A stretch of 64,000 bases of DNA from Dictyobacter vulcani (GTDB taxonomy: Bacteria; Chloroflexota; Ktedonobacteria; Ktedonobacterales; Ktedonobacteraceae). Position numbers and translations under genes: made by a program. The notes beneath the pieces were generated by a model. The model did no database searches and was not told the origin of the DNA. It saw only the letters and a list, made by a program, of their open reading frames with translations. This document shows, piece by piece, positions 53,514 through 61,549 of this stretch (positions are counted from its first letter, which is position 1; each line of letters starts with the position of its first letter). The DNA is taken from NCBI RefSeq assembly GCF_008974265.1, contig NZ_BKZW01000003.1:1-64000 (forward strand), written 5' to 3'.

Positions 53514-53965
53514 ATAACACCTCCTTTTTTTTTCATACTGTATGCAGAAGCTCATTATATTGATTAGTTTACAACTGAACTATGCTATGGCATTTTCTTC
53601 ACCCAAAAGCATACCCGATTTTTATGAAATCCGCAACAAAGGAGCCAGACTGGCAGGGTTTTTCAGCACGCAAGGGCCTTTGAAGCGAGGTGACAGAGAG
53701 AATATGCTTGATGTGCTAATGGGTCAGTATAAGCATGCTATAATGGACATACATGTATAAATGTATAGGACTGTAAGAAGCATGATAGCTGTCTATAATC
53801 GGCGTAAATCTCTAGAGAAGATTCTGCAAGAACATCCCCAGGCAGCCATTTTTGATATGACTTCTCGTAGCTGGATCGCTTGAGCGATGAATAGCTATCA
53901 ACATTCAGTCTACTGATTACTGTTTTGAGTGATGAATAAAGCTACAGCATAAATGAAAGGCATCT
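53514..53965. other. Intergenic region with a short gene remnant
   Basis: 53514-53781 has no supportable gene. An inverted sequence ACATACATGTATAAATGTAT lies near 53747. From 53782 a short frame begins and stops early (separate entry). The rest is AT-rich and includes the upstream region of the gene at 53966. Confidence 0.5.
53782..53883 (+). pseudogene. Short N-terminal gene remnant
   Basis: A 33-codon frame MIAVYNRRKSLEKILQEHPQ, then AAIFDMTSRSW, then a stop. From memory it resembles the opening of a small uncharacterised protein family that normally continues well beyond this point. Only this opening is visible, so I read it as a truncated remnant. The family identity is uncertain. Confidence 0.3.
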
Positions 53966-54877
53966 ATGGATATATCTCTGGCCGTACAAAAGAGTATTGT
54001 TGCACACATTCAACAGTTCTTGCAGATCAGAAGGCGTAGATGGACAGGTATGCAGGCTTTTCTTGCTGAAAGCCAGCTGTCGCGTCCAGAGCTTTTCCTG
54101 TTACGTGCCCTGGATGGCGAAACTGTCAGCGAACAAAGTTTGACGGTGCCACAGATGCGCGCAGACCTCTTTAATCCTTACGCGACAGAGTGGTCGATTC
54201 TGGATTATCTTCCACATCTGGTTGAGCTCGATTATCTTCAACAGCAGGATAATGGATATATTGTTACAGAGGCAGGGCGTACGCTGATTAATCGCATGGA
54301 GCTTGCGGCTCGTGCTTATCTGGGGTCGCTTGAGGTGCCAGCTTCAATAGCTTTATCTGAATTAGCGGAGGCGTTGGTTGAGCGCGTGCATCGTTCCTGG
54401 CAGGCGGCAGAGCCGGTCATCAAAGCGCATCAAGCCCGCACCCAACGGCGCTTACCTGTTCAGGATGCTCCGGCACTGGTGCAAATTGATTGGGCAATTT
54501 TAGGCTTGTGGGAAGCTCGTGACGACGCCCATATGGCTGCATGGCGCGCCCGAGGATTCTCCGGACCCGTCTTTGATCTTCTGAGTCGCATCTGGGCGCA
54601 TGAAGCGCACACGCTCTCCAGTCTGGTTTCCCTTCTGACCGACTCCCAGACGCCCGCTGATATCCAGCAAGGCCTGCAAGAACTTACCGGATTGGGATTA
54701 ATTACTACTGCCGCAGATCAACTTGAACTTACCCCGCAAGGACAGCAGTTACGAGACGATATTGAGCGAGAGACTGACCGCATCTTCTTTGCTTCCTGGG
54801 ATCAAGTAGATAACAATAAAGCGAACTGGCTCGTCGGGCAGCTAAGCCAGCTATGTGCTTATTTTAGAGAAAGATAG
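53966..54877 (+). CDS. Helix-turn-helix protein (SCO6745-like), two winged-helix repeats
   Basis: A 303-residue cytoplasmic protein. Two similar all-helical units: residues about 60-115 (WSILDYLPHLVELDYLQQQDNGYIVTEAGRTLINR) and about 225-270 (LQELTGLGLITTAADQLELTPQGQQLRDDIERETDRIFF). Both end in the beta-wing pattern of MarR/PadR-like winged helices. The overall layout and the FFASWDQ-type C-terminus resemble SCO6745-type proteins of Actinobacteria. These are probably DNA- or ligand-binding, but the function is not established. The start at ATG 53966 has GAAAGGC upstream. It is convergent with the GNAT gene 54905, 27 bases apart. Confidence 0.65.
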   Translation: MDISLAVQKSIVAHIQQFLQIRRRRWTGMQAFLAESQLSRPELFLLRALDGETVSEQSLTVPQMRADLFNPYATEWSILDYLPHLVELDYLQQQDNGYIVTEAGRTLINRMELAARAYLGSLEVPASIALSELAEALVERVHRSWQAAEPVIKAHQARTQRRLPVQDAPALVQIDWAILGLWEARDDAHMAAWRARGFSGPVFDLLSRIWAHEAHTLSSLVSLLTDSQTPADIQQGLQELTGLGLITTAADQLELTPQGQQLRDDIERETDRIFFASWDQVDNNKANWLVGQLSQLCAYFRER

Positions 54878-54904
54878 CAGTAAAATAATGCTTCAATACA
54901 TTAT

Positions 54905-55885
54905 TTACTGCTGAGGCGTTGCTATATCCTGTTCCCAGACTTCTAGCGTACGGATGGCTTCAAAGCCGATAGAACGATAGAGAGTGACAGGTGCAACGGC
55001 ACCACCATCCACACCGAGTGTGACGGAGCTGGCTCCTTGCTTGCTGAGATAGTTTAATGCTACGGTCAGCAGCATGCGTCCCAGTCCTTTGCCACGTTGG
55101 GAGGGATCAACGGTGAGATTGGAAATCCAGGGATCGGACTCATCGCTTGAGCGGTCAAATAGCACATGAACGGTACCCAGCATCCGTGTGTCATCTGTTT
55201 GATCAACGGCCACAAAGAAACTGTCATAATTATCTTTTAGATCATCGAGGAGCGCTTCCATCGTGATCGGATGAAAATTCCATGTATTGGCCCAGGCGCG
55301 GTTCAATGTCTCCAGGAGCTGTGGCTCCTCGCCTGTCCGTAAGGAGCGAACGTGAATGCCTTCGATCTCACTGAATGGGAGCGGTGTGGCTGAGATGGGG
55401 CGCGACATCATATGTCCTGTGCGCAATAAAGAGAAATTTTGCTGTTGTATGGTGGATTTTACCCAATCTGCGGTCGCAGAAGTCGCGAGGATGAGCCGTG
55501 CTTTGTGCTGTGTTTGCGCCACGGACCGTACCTGCTTCACCAGTAATAGAGCCAGTGAGGTTTGGCGGAATGCAGGCAGGAGGGCAAGTCGGGCCTCGGC
55601 TTTGTCATCATCTGGCGTATAACGAATGGCTGCAACCCCAACAGGTGTTCCATCCTTCACCAGCAGCCAGCTAGCAGTGGCCCAGTCATGGAGCGACCAC
55701 CAGCCATTGCGTGGCCGAAAGGCTACATCATCAGCATCCTGAGATGCTGACCAGATACTCTCAAGCGTGGTGACAGCGCTCTCATCTGAGACATGCATCA
55801 TCTGTGTGCCATCCTGTTCCGATGTGTGGGTGAAAATTTGCGCAGCCTGTGCTCTATCCTCATTGTCTTTTGTAGTGCTATCCAT
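54905..55885 (-). CDS. Tandem GNAT-domain acetyltransferase (MshD-like layout)
   Basis: A 326-residue protein with two GNAT folds. The N-terminal unit (about 35-150) has LLVKDGTPVGVAAIRYTPD and DKAEARLALLPAFRQTSLALL, a degenerate acetyl-CoA loop. The C-terminal unit (about 170-320) has the full motif: ISNLTVDPSQRGKGLGRMLL (Q/R-x-x-G-x-G/A) and GVDGGAVAPVTLYRSIGFEA. The arrangement resembles mycothiol synthase (MshD) and related two-domain acetyltransferases, in which only the second domain is active. AAGGAG lies 13 bases before the ATG, a little far. No mycothiol genes are near, so the substrate is open. Confidence 0.8.
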   Translation of the reverse strand: MDSTTKDNEDRAQAAQIFTHTSEQDGTQMMHVSDESAVTTLESIWSASQDADDVAFRPRNGWWSLHDWATASWLLVKDGTPVGVAAIRYTPDDDKAEARLALLPAFRQTSLALLLVKQVRSVAQTQHKARLILATSATADWVKSTIQQQNFSLLRTGHMMSRPISATPLPFSEIEGIHVRSLRTGEEPQLLETLNRAWANTWNFHPITMEALLDDLKDNYDSFFVAVDQTDDTRMLGTVHVLFDRSSDESDPWISNLTVDPSQRGKGLGRMLLTVALNYLSKQGASSVTLGVDGGAVAPVTLYRSIGFEAIRTLEVWEQDIATPQQ

Positions 55886-56069
55886 TCTTTATGTATTACT
55901 CCTTATTGTATTGATGCTTTTTGATAGATGTTTTTATAAGAGCTACCATTGAAAAAGATGTGGCATGTGGATCTCTATATATCGTATCCTTTACATTTAT
56001 ACGCGCACCCCGTGGGAGGGGGTCTAAAAAAACTTTATCACAAGCACCCGGAAAACACAAGTGACGAGC

Positions 56070-56221
56070 GTGTGATGGCAGTGCTATCCAATTCTGGTTG
56101 CAAGCGGGGATGCAAGGGGCGGGCCAGCCCCTTGCCGGAGCACGAGGCGTCCTCGCATCTCCTCCCTCTTCTCCCGCCGAAGGCGGGACAAAAAGAGAAT
56201 TGGAAAGCCCTGCGTGTGATG
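56070..56221. mobile_element. 136-bp MITE with 8-bp target duplication
   Basis: Inverted ends GCAGTGCTATCCAATTCT (56078-56095) and, from the right, GCAGGGCTTTCCAATTCT (16 of 18 match). The flanks are GTGTGATG on both sides (56070-56077, 56214-56221), an exact 8-bp duplication. Inside is a relative of the GC-rich cassette (CAAGCGGGGATGCAAGGGGC, GCCCCTTGCCGG, then CCCGCCgaaGGCGGG). 55886-56069 otherwise has no gene. Confidence 0.8.
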
Positions 56222-56240
56222 GAAAGATTGATGAAGAAAT

Positions 56241-56268
56241 AAAAAAAGAGCAGTTTTAAGACATGCTC
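56241..56268 (-). terminator. Probable terminator of the DEAD-box helicase gene
   Basis: Read on the minus strand: GAGCA-tgtcttaaaac-TGCTC followed by TTTTTTT. The stem is short (five pairs) but the T run is long. It lies about 36 bases after the helicase stop. Confidence 0.5.
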
Positions 56269-56303
56269 AGGTCGTTGGGGATTTTTAGTGCTGATACAGC
56301 AGC

Positions 56304-57881
56304 TTAGCGGCGGCCGGAACGGTTAGCGGCAGCGGCACGGCGTGCTGGATTTGATGTTGTGACTTTGCTCTTTTTTTGTGGAGCCTGAAACTGTGACTCA
56401 GGAACCGCAAAGGCGTGGTCTTTTTCTTTATAGGTGCTCTGATTGCGGCCGAAACGAGCTGGTCGACCGGTACCTCTTCTGCCATTTCTGGCACTGCCCG
56501 CACCAGGATGCTGTGGCCGTGAGAAGTCCTCTGACTGCCATTCAGGTGTATAGGCTGGTACCTCATTGACAACATGCTTGCGGGGCACGCGCACTGTATC
56601 GGTATCTGCATAGCTGTCCTGCATGGGTCTTGTGCGTGGTCGGCGCTCCTGTGTGGAGAATGATGGTTTACGTCCACCACGTCCGGCTGGCTGTTCGCGT
56701 CTCTGAACTGGCTCTGCAATAGCTACCGGGGCGGCTGGGCGAACGAATGGTTTCGCCACCATGGCATCCTCAGCAATTGGGAGTCGCTCTAACGAGACTG
56801 CCTGACCCAGATTCTGGGACATGCGTCGCCATTTACGGACATCAGATGGCACCAGGAGTGTAATCGCTCGACCCTGACGGCCCATACGACCTGTACGCCC
56901 GATCCGGTGTGTAAAGAGTTCACTGGATTCTGGCAGCTCGTAGTTGATAACCTGAGTGATACCTTGAATGTCCAGTCCACGGGCGGCCACATTGGTTGCC
57001 AGTAATGTCTGTACCTGACCATGGCGGAATGCGCTGAGAACCTCTTCACGGGCCCGCTGGCTCTTGTTACCATGCAGGGTGCCAACCGTAAAGCCGAGTT
57101 TGCTTAGCTGTTTGCCGAGTTTCTCAACGCCAAACTTGGTTTTACCAAAGATCAGGCTGCTCTCGCCTTCGGCTGAATTAAGCAGAGTACAGAGTGCGGC
57201 CATTTTCTGTTCCTGTGGAACCTGATACGCAATCTGTTCGATCGTGCTCTGAGCGCCGTCTGCGGATGTAATAGAAACTTTGACTGGATCTTTCAGGAAT
57301 TTCTCCTGAATTTTCGCGACCCAGGTTGGCATCGTGGCTGAGAATAAGGCCATCTGTCGGGTGTCGGGTGTGGTGGTCAGAATCTCTTCGATCGCTGGTG
57401 CAAAACCACTATCCAGCATCTGATCTGCCTCGTCCAGTACGCAGATACGTAATTGACTGAGGACAAGACTACCGCGCTCCAGATGGTCCTGGATACGTCC
57501 CGGAGTGCCAACGATGATCTGTGATCCATATCTTAGAGCAGACATCTGGCTATTATAGGGGCGTCCTCCAACCAGGAGAGCTGTGGTCATGCGACGGCTG
57601 GCGGCCAATCTGCTTAAGACGGTATTGACCTGAACGGCCAGTTCGCGAGTAGGTACGATAACCAGGGCTTGCACTACACGTCTGTCACTGAGTCGCTGTA
57701 CTAATGGCAGGCTATAGGCCAGTGTTTTACCGGAGCCAGTCGCGGACTGTCCGACGAGATCACGGCCGTCCAGCAAAGCTGGAATCGCTTGAGCCTGAAT
57801 GGGGGTTGGTTCTTTAATGTCCATTTTCGCTAATACCGAGCGTGTGGCAGCATGCAATGGAAAATCCTGAAATGATGGCAT
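56304..57881 (-). CDS. DEAD-box RNA helicase
   Basis: A 525-residue ATP-dependent RNA helicase. All motifs are in order: F-x-DFPLHAATRSVLAKM and PTPIQAQAIPALL (Q motif), SATGSGKTLAYSLP (I), IVPTRELAVQV (Ia), VGTPGRIQDHL (Ib), LDEADQMLDSG (II), FSATMPTW (III), SLIFGKTKFGVEKLG (IV), TLLATNVAARGLDIQG (V) and THRIGRTGRMGRQG (VI). The C-terminal about 150 residues are basic and Arg/Pro-rich, typical of RNA-binding tails in cold-shock and ribosome-assembly helicases. I choose ATG 57881 because AAAGGA is about eight bases upstream and the helicase begins there; the long open frame before it is leader. A strong promoter at 58138-58166 implies a leader of about 250 bases. Confidence 0.95.
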   Translation of the reverse strand: MPSFQDFPLHAATRSVLAKMDIKEPTPIQAQAIPALLDGRDLVGQSATGSGKTLAYSLPLVQRLSDRRVVQALVIVPTRELAVQVNTVLSRLAASRRMTTALLVGGRPYNSQMSALRYGSQIIVGTPGRIQDHLERGSLVLSQLRICVLDEADQMLDSGFAPAIEEILTTTPDTRQMALFSATMPTWVAKIQEKFLKDPVKVSITSADGAQSTIEQIAYQVPQEQKMAALCTLLNSAEGESSLIFGKTKFGVEKLGKQLSKLGFTVGTLHGNKSQRAREEVLSAFRHGQVQTLLATNVAARGLDIQGITQVINYELPESSELFTHRIGRTGRMGRQGRAITLLVPSDVRKWRRMSQNLGQAVSLERLPIAEDAMVAKPFVRPAAPVAIAEPVQRREQPAGRGGRKPSFSTQERRPRTRPMQDSYADTDTVRVPRKHVVNEVPAYTPEWQSEDFSRPQHPGAGSARNGRRGTGRPARFGRNQSTYKEKDHAFAVPESQFQAPQKKSKVTTSNPARRAAAANRSGRR

Positions 57882-58207
57882 GAAAAAAAATCCTTTCGAC
57901 CATATGCGCCTTTTGTGGACGCGCAACAGCTCCCTGGAGTAATAAGTGTCAGCAGGGAGTATCAGGAGCAGGCCGTAGCAGGATACGGGAGCAATGCTGC
58001 TAGCTGATATCAGGTACGAACGTGAGTGCAGGAAGAGTTTATCTATAGAGGATTGCTCAAAGCCCTTTAGTGTCTTTACCGGGGAACAGTAGTGCGAGCA
58101 GTCTGTTCCAGGCCATGCAAACATTCATAACTCTGCGAGTATATATTATTGCATGTGGTTTGTCAAGCAAAGGAAGAGGCGTAGGGCCAATTATCTGGCC
58201 CTATTCC
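57882..58207 (-). promoter_or_regulatory. Promoter and long 5' leader of the helicase gene
   Basis: On the minus strand TTGACA (58166-58161), a 17-base spacer and TATACT (58143-58138) form a near-consensus promoter. Transcription should start near 58131, leaving a leader of about 250 bases before the ATG at 57881. The leader can fold (for example CTCCCT with AGGGAG around 57952 and 57975). Long leaders on DEAD-box helicase genes are known to support cold-dependent or autogenous control in some bacteria. Confidence 0.65.
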
Positions 58208-59224
58208 TCAGGAATTGCTGACTATCTGGTTGATGTTTTGCAGTTCATCCGGACTGAATTCTACATGGTCAAGTGCGGCAACGTTCTCTTCGATCTGTTC
58301 GATGCGTGAAGCCCCGATCAGGACACTGCTGACAGCAGGATGTTGCAGGCACCAGGCGATAGCCATCTGGGGGAGTGTCTGGTCGCGTTGCCTGGCAAGT
58401 GTATTGAGGCGGCGCACTTTCTCGCGTTTTTCCTGGCTGGCTACATTTTCAAGACTTTTTTTGCCCCATACATTGGTGGCCCGTGAGTCGATTGGTAGCT
58501 CCTCTCCCAGATATTTGTCGGATAGCAAGCCTTTTGAGAGTGGACTAAACGCAATCACACCGATGCCATTGTTCTGAGTATGTTCAAATAAATCCTGTTC
58601 ACAGCGGCGTTCAAAGATGTTGTAGCGTTGCTGATGGAGCAGGATTGGTGTGAGCGCCAGGCGTTGGGTGACCTGGATAGCTTGCTCGAGTTGTGCGCCT
58701 GAAAAATTACTGATCCCGATGTAGAGTGCTTTGCCCTGGCGAACGATCAGATCGAGGGCGCCCATGGTTTCCTCTAATGGTGTCTGGGGATCAGGTCGGT
58801 GTGCATAAAAGATATCAACATAATCAAGTTGTAAGCGACGCAGGGATTGATCCAGACTGGCGACCAGGGATTTCTTCGAGAGCCATTCTCCATAAGGTCC
58901 TTCCCACATGTGGTAGCCAGCTTTCGTCGAGATCAACAGTTCATCGCGGGGCATCGCCCGCAAGATTTTTCCGACCAGTTGTTCAGCGGCTCCTGGTGGA
59001 CGACCATAGTTGTTGGCCAGATCAAAGTGAGTAATACCCAGATCAAAAGCACGATAAAGACAGGAACGGGCCGAGGCTTCATCGCGATAACTCCCATAGG
59101 TCTCATGGGCCCCTAGCGAGATCGCTGGCAACTGTAGTCCTGAGCGCCCACACCGATTATAGTGCATCTGCTCATAGCGGTTCTCATTAAATACTTCCGG
59201 CTGCCCTGCAAGTACTTGTTCCAT
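58208..59224 (-). CDS. Aldo/keto reductase (YghZ/Gpr type)
   Basis: A 338-residue NADPH-dependent reductase, TIM barrel. The catalytic Tyr is in DLANNYGRPPGAAEQLVG, the Lys in LLISTKAGYHMWEGPYGEW and the His in YVDIFYAHRPDPQTP. GISNFSGAQLEQAI and PLSKGLLSDKYLGE, then AWCLQHPAVSSVLIGASRIEQIEENV are family blocks. The GYHMWxGPYGEW segment is characteristic of the YghZ branch, which reduces glyceraldehyde-3-phosphate or methylglyoxal. AAAGGAG lies five bases before the ATG. It is upstream of the helicase gene on the same strand, but the helicase promoter lies between them. Confidence 0.92.
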   Translation of the reverse strand: MEQVLAGQPEVFNENRYEQMHYNRCGRSGLQLPAISLGAHETYGSYRDEASARSCLYRAFDLGITHFDLANNYGRPPGAAEQLVGKILRAMPRDELLISTKAGYHMWEGPYGEWLSKKSLVASLDQSLRRLQLDYVDIFYAHRPDPQTPLEETMGALDLIVRQGKALYIGISNFSGAQLEQAIQVTQRLALTPILLHQQRYNIFERRCEQDLFEHTQNNGIGVIAFSPLSKGLLSDKYLGEELPIDSRATNVWGKKSLENVASQEKREKVRRLNTLARQRDQTLPQMAIAWCLQHPAVSSVLIGASRIEQIEENVAALDHVEFSPDELQNINQIVSNS

Positions 59225-59512
59225 GTGTTCTCCTTTATGGGGATAGAACTTAATGCCCGGTTCAATGGAAAAATATGCTCCCTTTTACTGTACACCTGAG
59301 TCCAAAGTCGCCTGATACAACAATAAATGAGTGCTGCAGGTGCGAGGCTTTATAGCGAGAAGCTGAGCACAGTATGAGGTCCATCTCACAGAAATACTCA
59401 GTAAGCAAACTCCAACTTTTGGTTGAGGGTATTTGTGTTTTTATGTACTACTATATTTGAGTAGTAGCTAGTTGTTTTTGTAGTTTTACATTCCCATCTA
59501 AGGAGAAAAAAC

Positions 59513-60049
59513 ATGGCCGTACAGCCTGATAAAAACAATCAACTGGTTGTCAGTGTGTTTGATAATATCATGAAAGCCAAGCAGGCTCAGAAAGATATAG
59601 AACTGTGGGATGAGGCGCAAGCCGCTATAAAGCTTGGTGGTAGCGCTATTATCTATAAAGATACAGTTGATGGGAAGATTAAGCATGAGCAGAGTGCGAA
59701 GTTTGACTGGAAAAAAGGAGCTTTGATTGGTCTGCTGTTGGTTCCACTGACAGGTGGACTCTTACTACCAGTCTTTGGAGCGGCGGCTGGCCTGGCAACT
59801 ACGTGGTTAAAAGGGATCAAACGAGAAGACATTGATAAGATTGCTTCGCAGGTCAACGCAGGTAAGGCTGCCCTGGCAGTTCTTTGTGATGAACATGAGA
59901 TGCCGATGGTATCCGCGGAACTGACGCGGTTAGGTGGAACAACCATTACCGGTTATAAAATTCCTGATAAGACGGCTGTAGATGTGCAAAATGCGGTGCA
60001 GAGTGCGGCGGATAAAGGGCAGATCGGTTCGCATGGTAGCGTAAGTTAA
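59513..60049 (+). CDS. DUF1269-like small protein with a glycine-rich membrane hairpin
   Basis: A 178-residue protein. The first about 70 residues have an alpha/beta pattern (QLVVSVFDNIMKAKQAQKDI, ELWDEAQAAIKLGGSAIIYKDT). A hydrophobic Gly-rich stretch (GALIGLLLVPLTGGLLLPVFGAAAGLAT) would form a membrane hairpin. The C-terminal part repeats an alpha/beta pattern (INAGKAALAVLCDEHEM-like, LTRLGGTTITGYKIP). This resembles DUF1269-type proteins, of unknown function, sometimes stress-linked. AGGAG precedes the ATG by seven bases. Monocistronic. Confidence 0.6.
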   Translation: MAVQPDKNNQLVVSVFDNIMKAKQAQKDIELWDEAQAAIKLGGSAIIYKDTVDGKIKHEQSAKFDWKKGALIGLLLVPLTGGLLLPVFGAAAGLATTWLKGIKREDIDKIASQVNAGKAALAVLCDEHEMPMVSAELTRLGGTTITGYKIPDKTAVDVQNAVQSAADKGQIGSHGSVS

Positions 60050-60063
60050 GCTGATGCTAGCGA

Positions 60064-60095
60064 CTCCTTCCCTTATACCAGGGAAGGAGCCTTAT
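60064..60095. terminator. Hairpin between convergent genes
   Basis: CTCCTTCCCT and AGGGAAGGAG form perfect 10-bp arms with a six-base loop (TATACC), between the convergent genes at 59513 and 60125. The downstream T content is modest (CCTTATTCTGTT). Confidence 0.65.
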
Positions 60096-60124
60096 TCTGT
60101 TCCCCTTCACGCATGCTGGAAAGA

Positions 60125-61216
60125 TTAATTATCCCATGGCTGGCGTTTGGGTGGAGTTGAGTTCGAGGAGGATGGCAATAGATTGCTTCCAATGAGTTCG
60201 CTGATCAGAGGATCAAGATCGGTTCCACCGGGCATGTGATAGAAGGTCATGTGTGTGCGTTTGGTTTCACGTACGCCCTGGATCATGCGCGCCAGTTCGC
60301 TCTTTATTTTTTTTAGTTCTTGTTCATTGACGGCTGTACGCTGTAATCGTGTGATGAGCATGTTGACCGCACTACCAACTTGCCAGAGTACGTTTTCCTG
60401 ACTGTAAGGCGCGCGCACATTAAGATTACCATTGGCGGCTTCTACCAGCGTTTGCAGCAATATTTGAATACCGATGTCCAGCTCTTTTTTCTGCTGGACC
60501 ATCTGGCTTTCTAATTGGGCGATAAGTTCGGCCTGATTAGCGCGCTCAATGGCCCTGGTGGCATTACGTACCCACAGATAGGTGATAAAGGCCACAATGA
60601 TCTGAATGGCGATTGGACGCAGGAGTATCGTATAGTCAGTCTCGGTCAATACCTGGTGTAAGTCGGGAGTATGTGGCTGGAATATCAGATCCAAACAGAT
60701 GAATGCGCAATTGAAAAGTGCTATATAAATAACGTTTCTGGCTGGAAGAAATGATACTGCGATAATGATGGATAGAACAAATAAATCATAGATTGGCAGA
60801 GAGTTCTGAGTGAGCTCAAAATGTGGATAAGATAACATGATTGAGATCAGCGCTGCATCCACTGCAATAACGAGCGTTATGCCCAACCATCTGATTTTCC
60901 CTTGCTTATTGAAGATCATTGCAAGAAATGTGGCTATGATCAAACCGATGACTGCTGGTAATACATGATAATTGGTGCTGGTTAGACCCGCAGGTATAAA
61001 TGCAGCACAGGCGAGAAAGGAGATTAACAGGAAAATACTGGCTATCCGTGTACGGTTAAGGGGATCATCTTCAATTTTCACCTTCCGCTTGTCTGGTTCA
61101 ACCAGGTGATACCACCAGGACAAGAAGCTTTTCTCTTCTTGCTCTTTCATCACAAAAGCTGCTGAATCTGGCAAGTTCGCGTAGTGACGATTGGCTGTTG
61201 ATCTCTTTACATCCAT
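60125..61216 (-). CDS. Membrane protein with a C-terminal HAMP-like segment
   Basis: A 363-residue protein. After a 55-residue soluble start there are about six membrane helices (IASIFLLISFLACAAFIPAG, VLPAVIGLIIATFLAMIF, WLGITLVIAVDAALISIML, LPIYDLFVLSIIIAVSFL, IYIALFNCAFICLDLIF, IAIQIIVAFITYLWV). A coiled coil (RAIERANQAELIAQLESQMV) leads to a HAMP-like segment GIQILLQTLVEAANGNLNVR with NVLWQVGSAVNMLITRL. There is no output enzyme domain. The same layout is seen, in longer form, at 43787. AAGGAG lies about 10 bases before the ATG. Function unknown. Confidence 0.65.
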   Translation of the reverse strand: MDVKRSTANRHYANLPDSAAFVMKEQEEKSFLSWWYHLVEPDKRKVKIEDDPLNRTRIASIFLLISFLACAAFIPAGLTSTNYHVLPAVIGLIIATFLAMIFNKQGKIRWLGITLVIAVDAALISIMLSYPHFELTQNSLPIYDLFVLSIIIAVSFLPARNVIYIALFNCAFICLDLIFQPHTPDLHQVLTETDYTILLRPIAIQIIVAFITYLWVRNATRAIERANQAELIAQLESQMVQQKKELDIGIQILLQTLVEAANGNLNVRAPYSQENVLWQVGSAVNMLITRLQRTAVNEQELKKIKSELARMIQGVRETKRTHMTFYHMPGGTDLDPLISELIGSNLLPSSSNSTPPKRQPWDN

Positions 61217-61549
61217 GCCAAGAGCACTCCTTGTTGTTTGTATGTAGCTGTTAAATAGACACTAGCATGCTCTCTCCTTATTTACCACTTTTTCTTTAGC
61301 AGGATCACGAGAGAAAAATAAGTGGATATAGTATGAGAGAAAAACAGGCTACTGTTGTTCGTTTGACGGTAAAAAGACCAGTTAAAATTCAGGCGTGGAT
61401 AAAATAAGTGCTTCATCGCGAATACTATCAATAAATTATATTTTTGTCAATAGTTATAGGATGTAGTACTTGATTATAAATTAAGTTTATCGCATGGTTT
61501 TTGCATAAAATTCAAGTTTATGCTCTTTGACATACGCTGCTATAAAAGA
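61217..61549. other. Intergenic region, AT-rich
   Basis: I see no gene or strong structure here. It contains upstream sequences for the membrane protein at 60125 (minus strand) and the 3' region of the FUSC-type gene at 61550. Confidence 0.5.
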
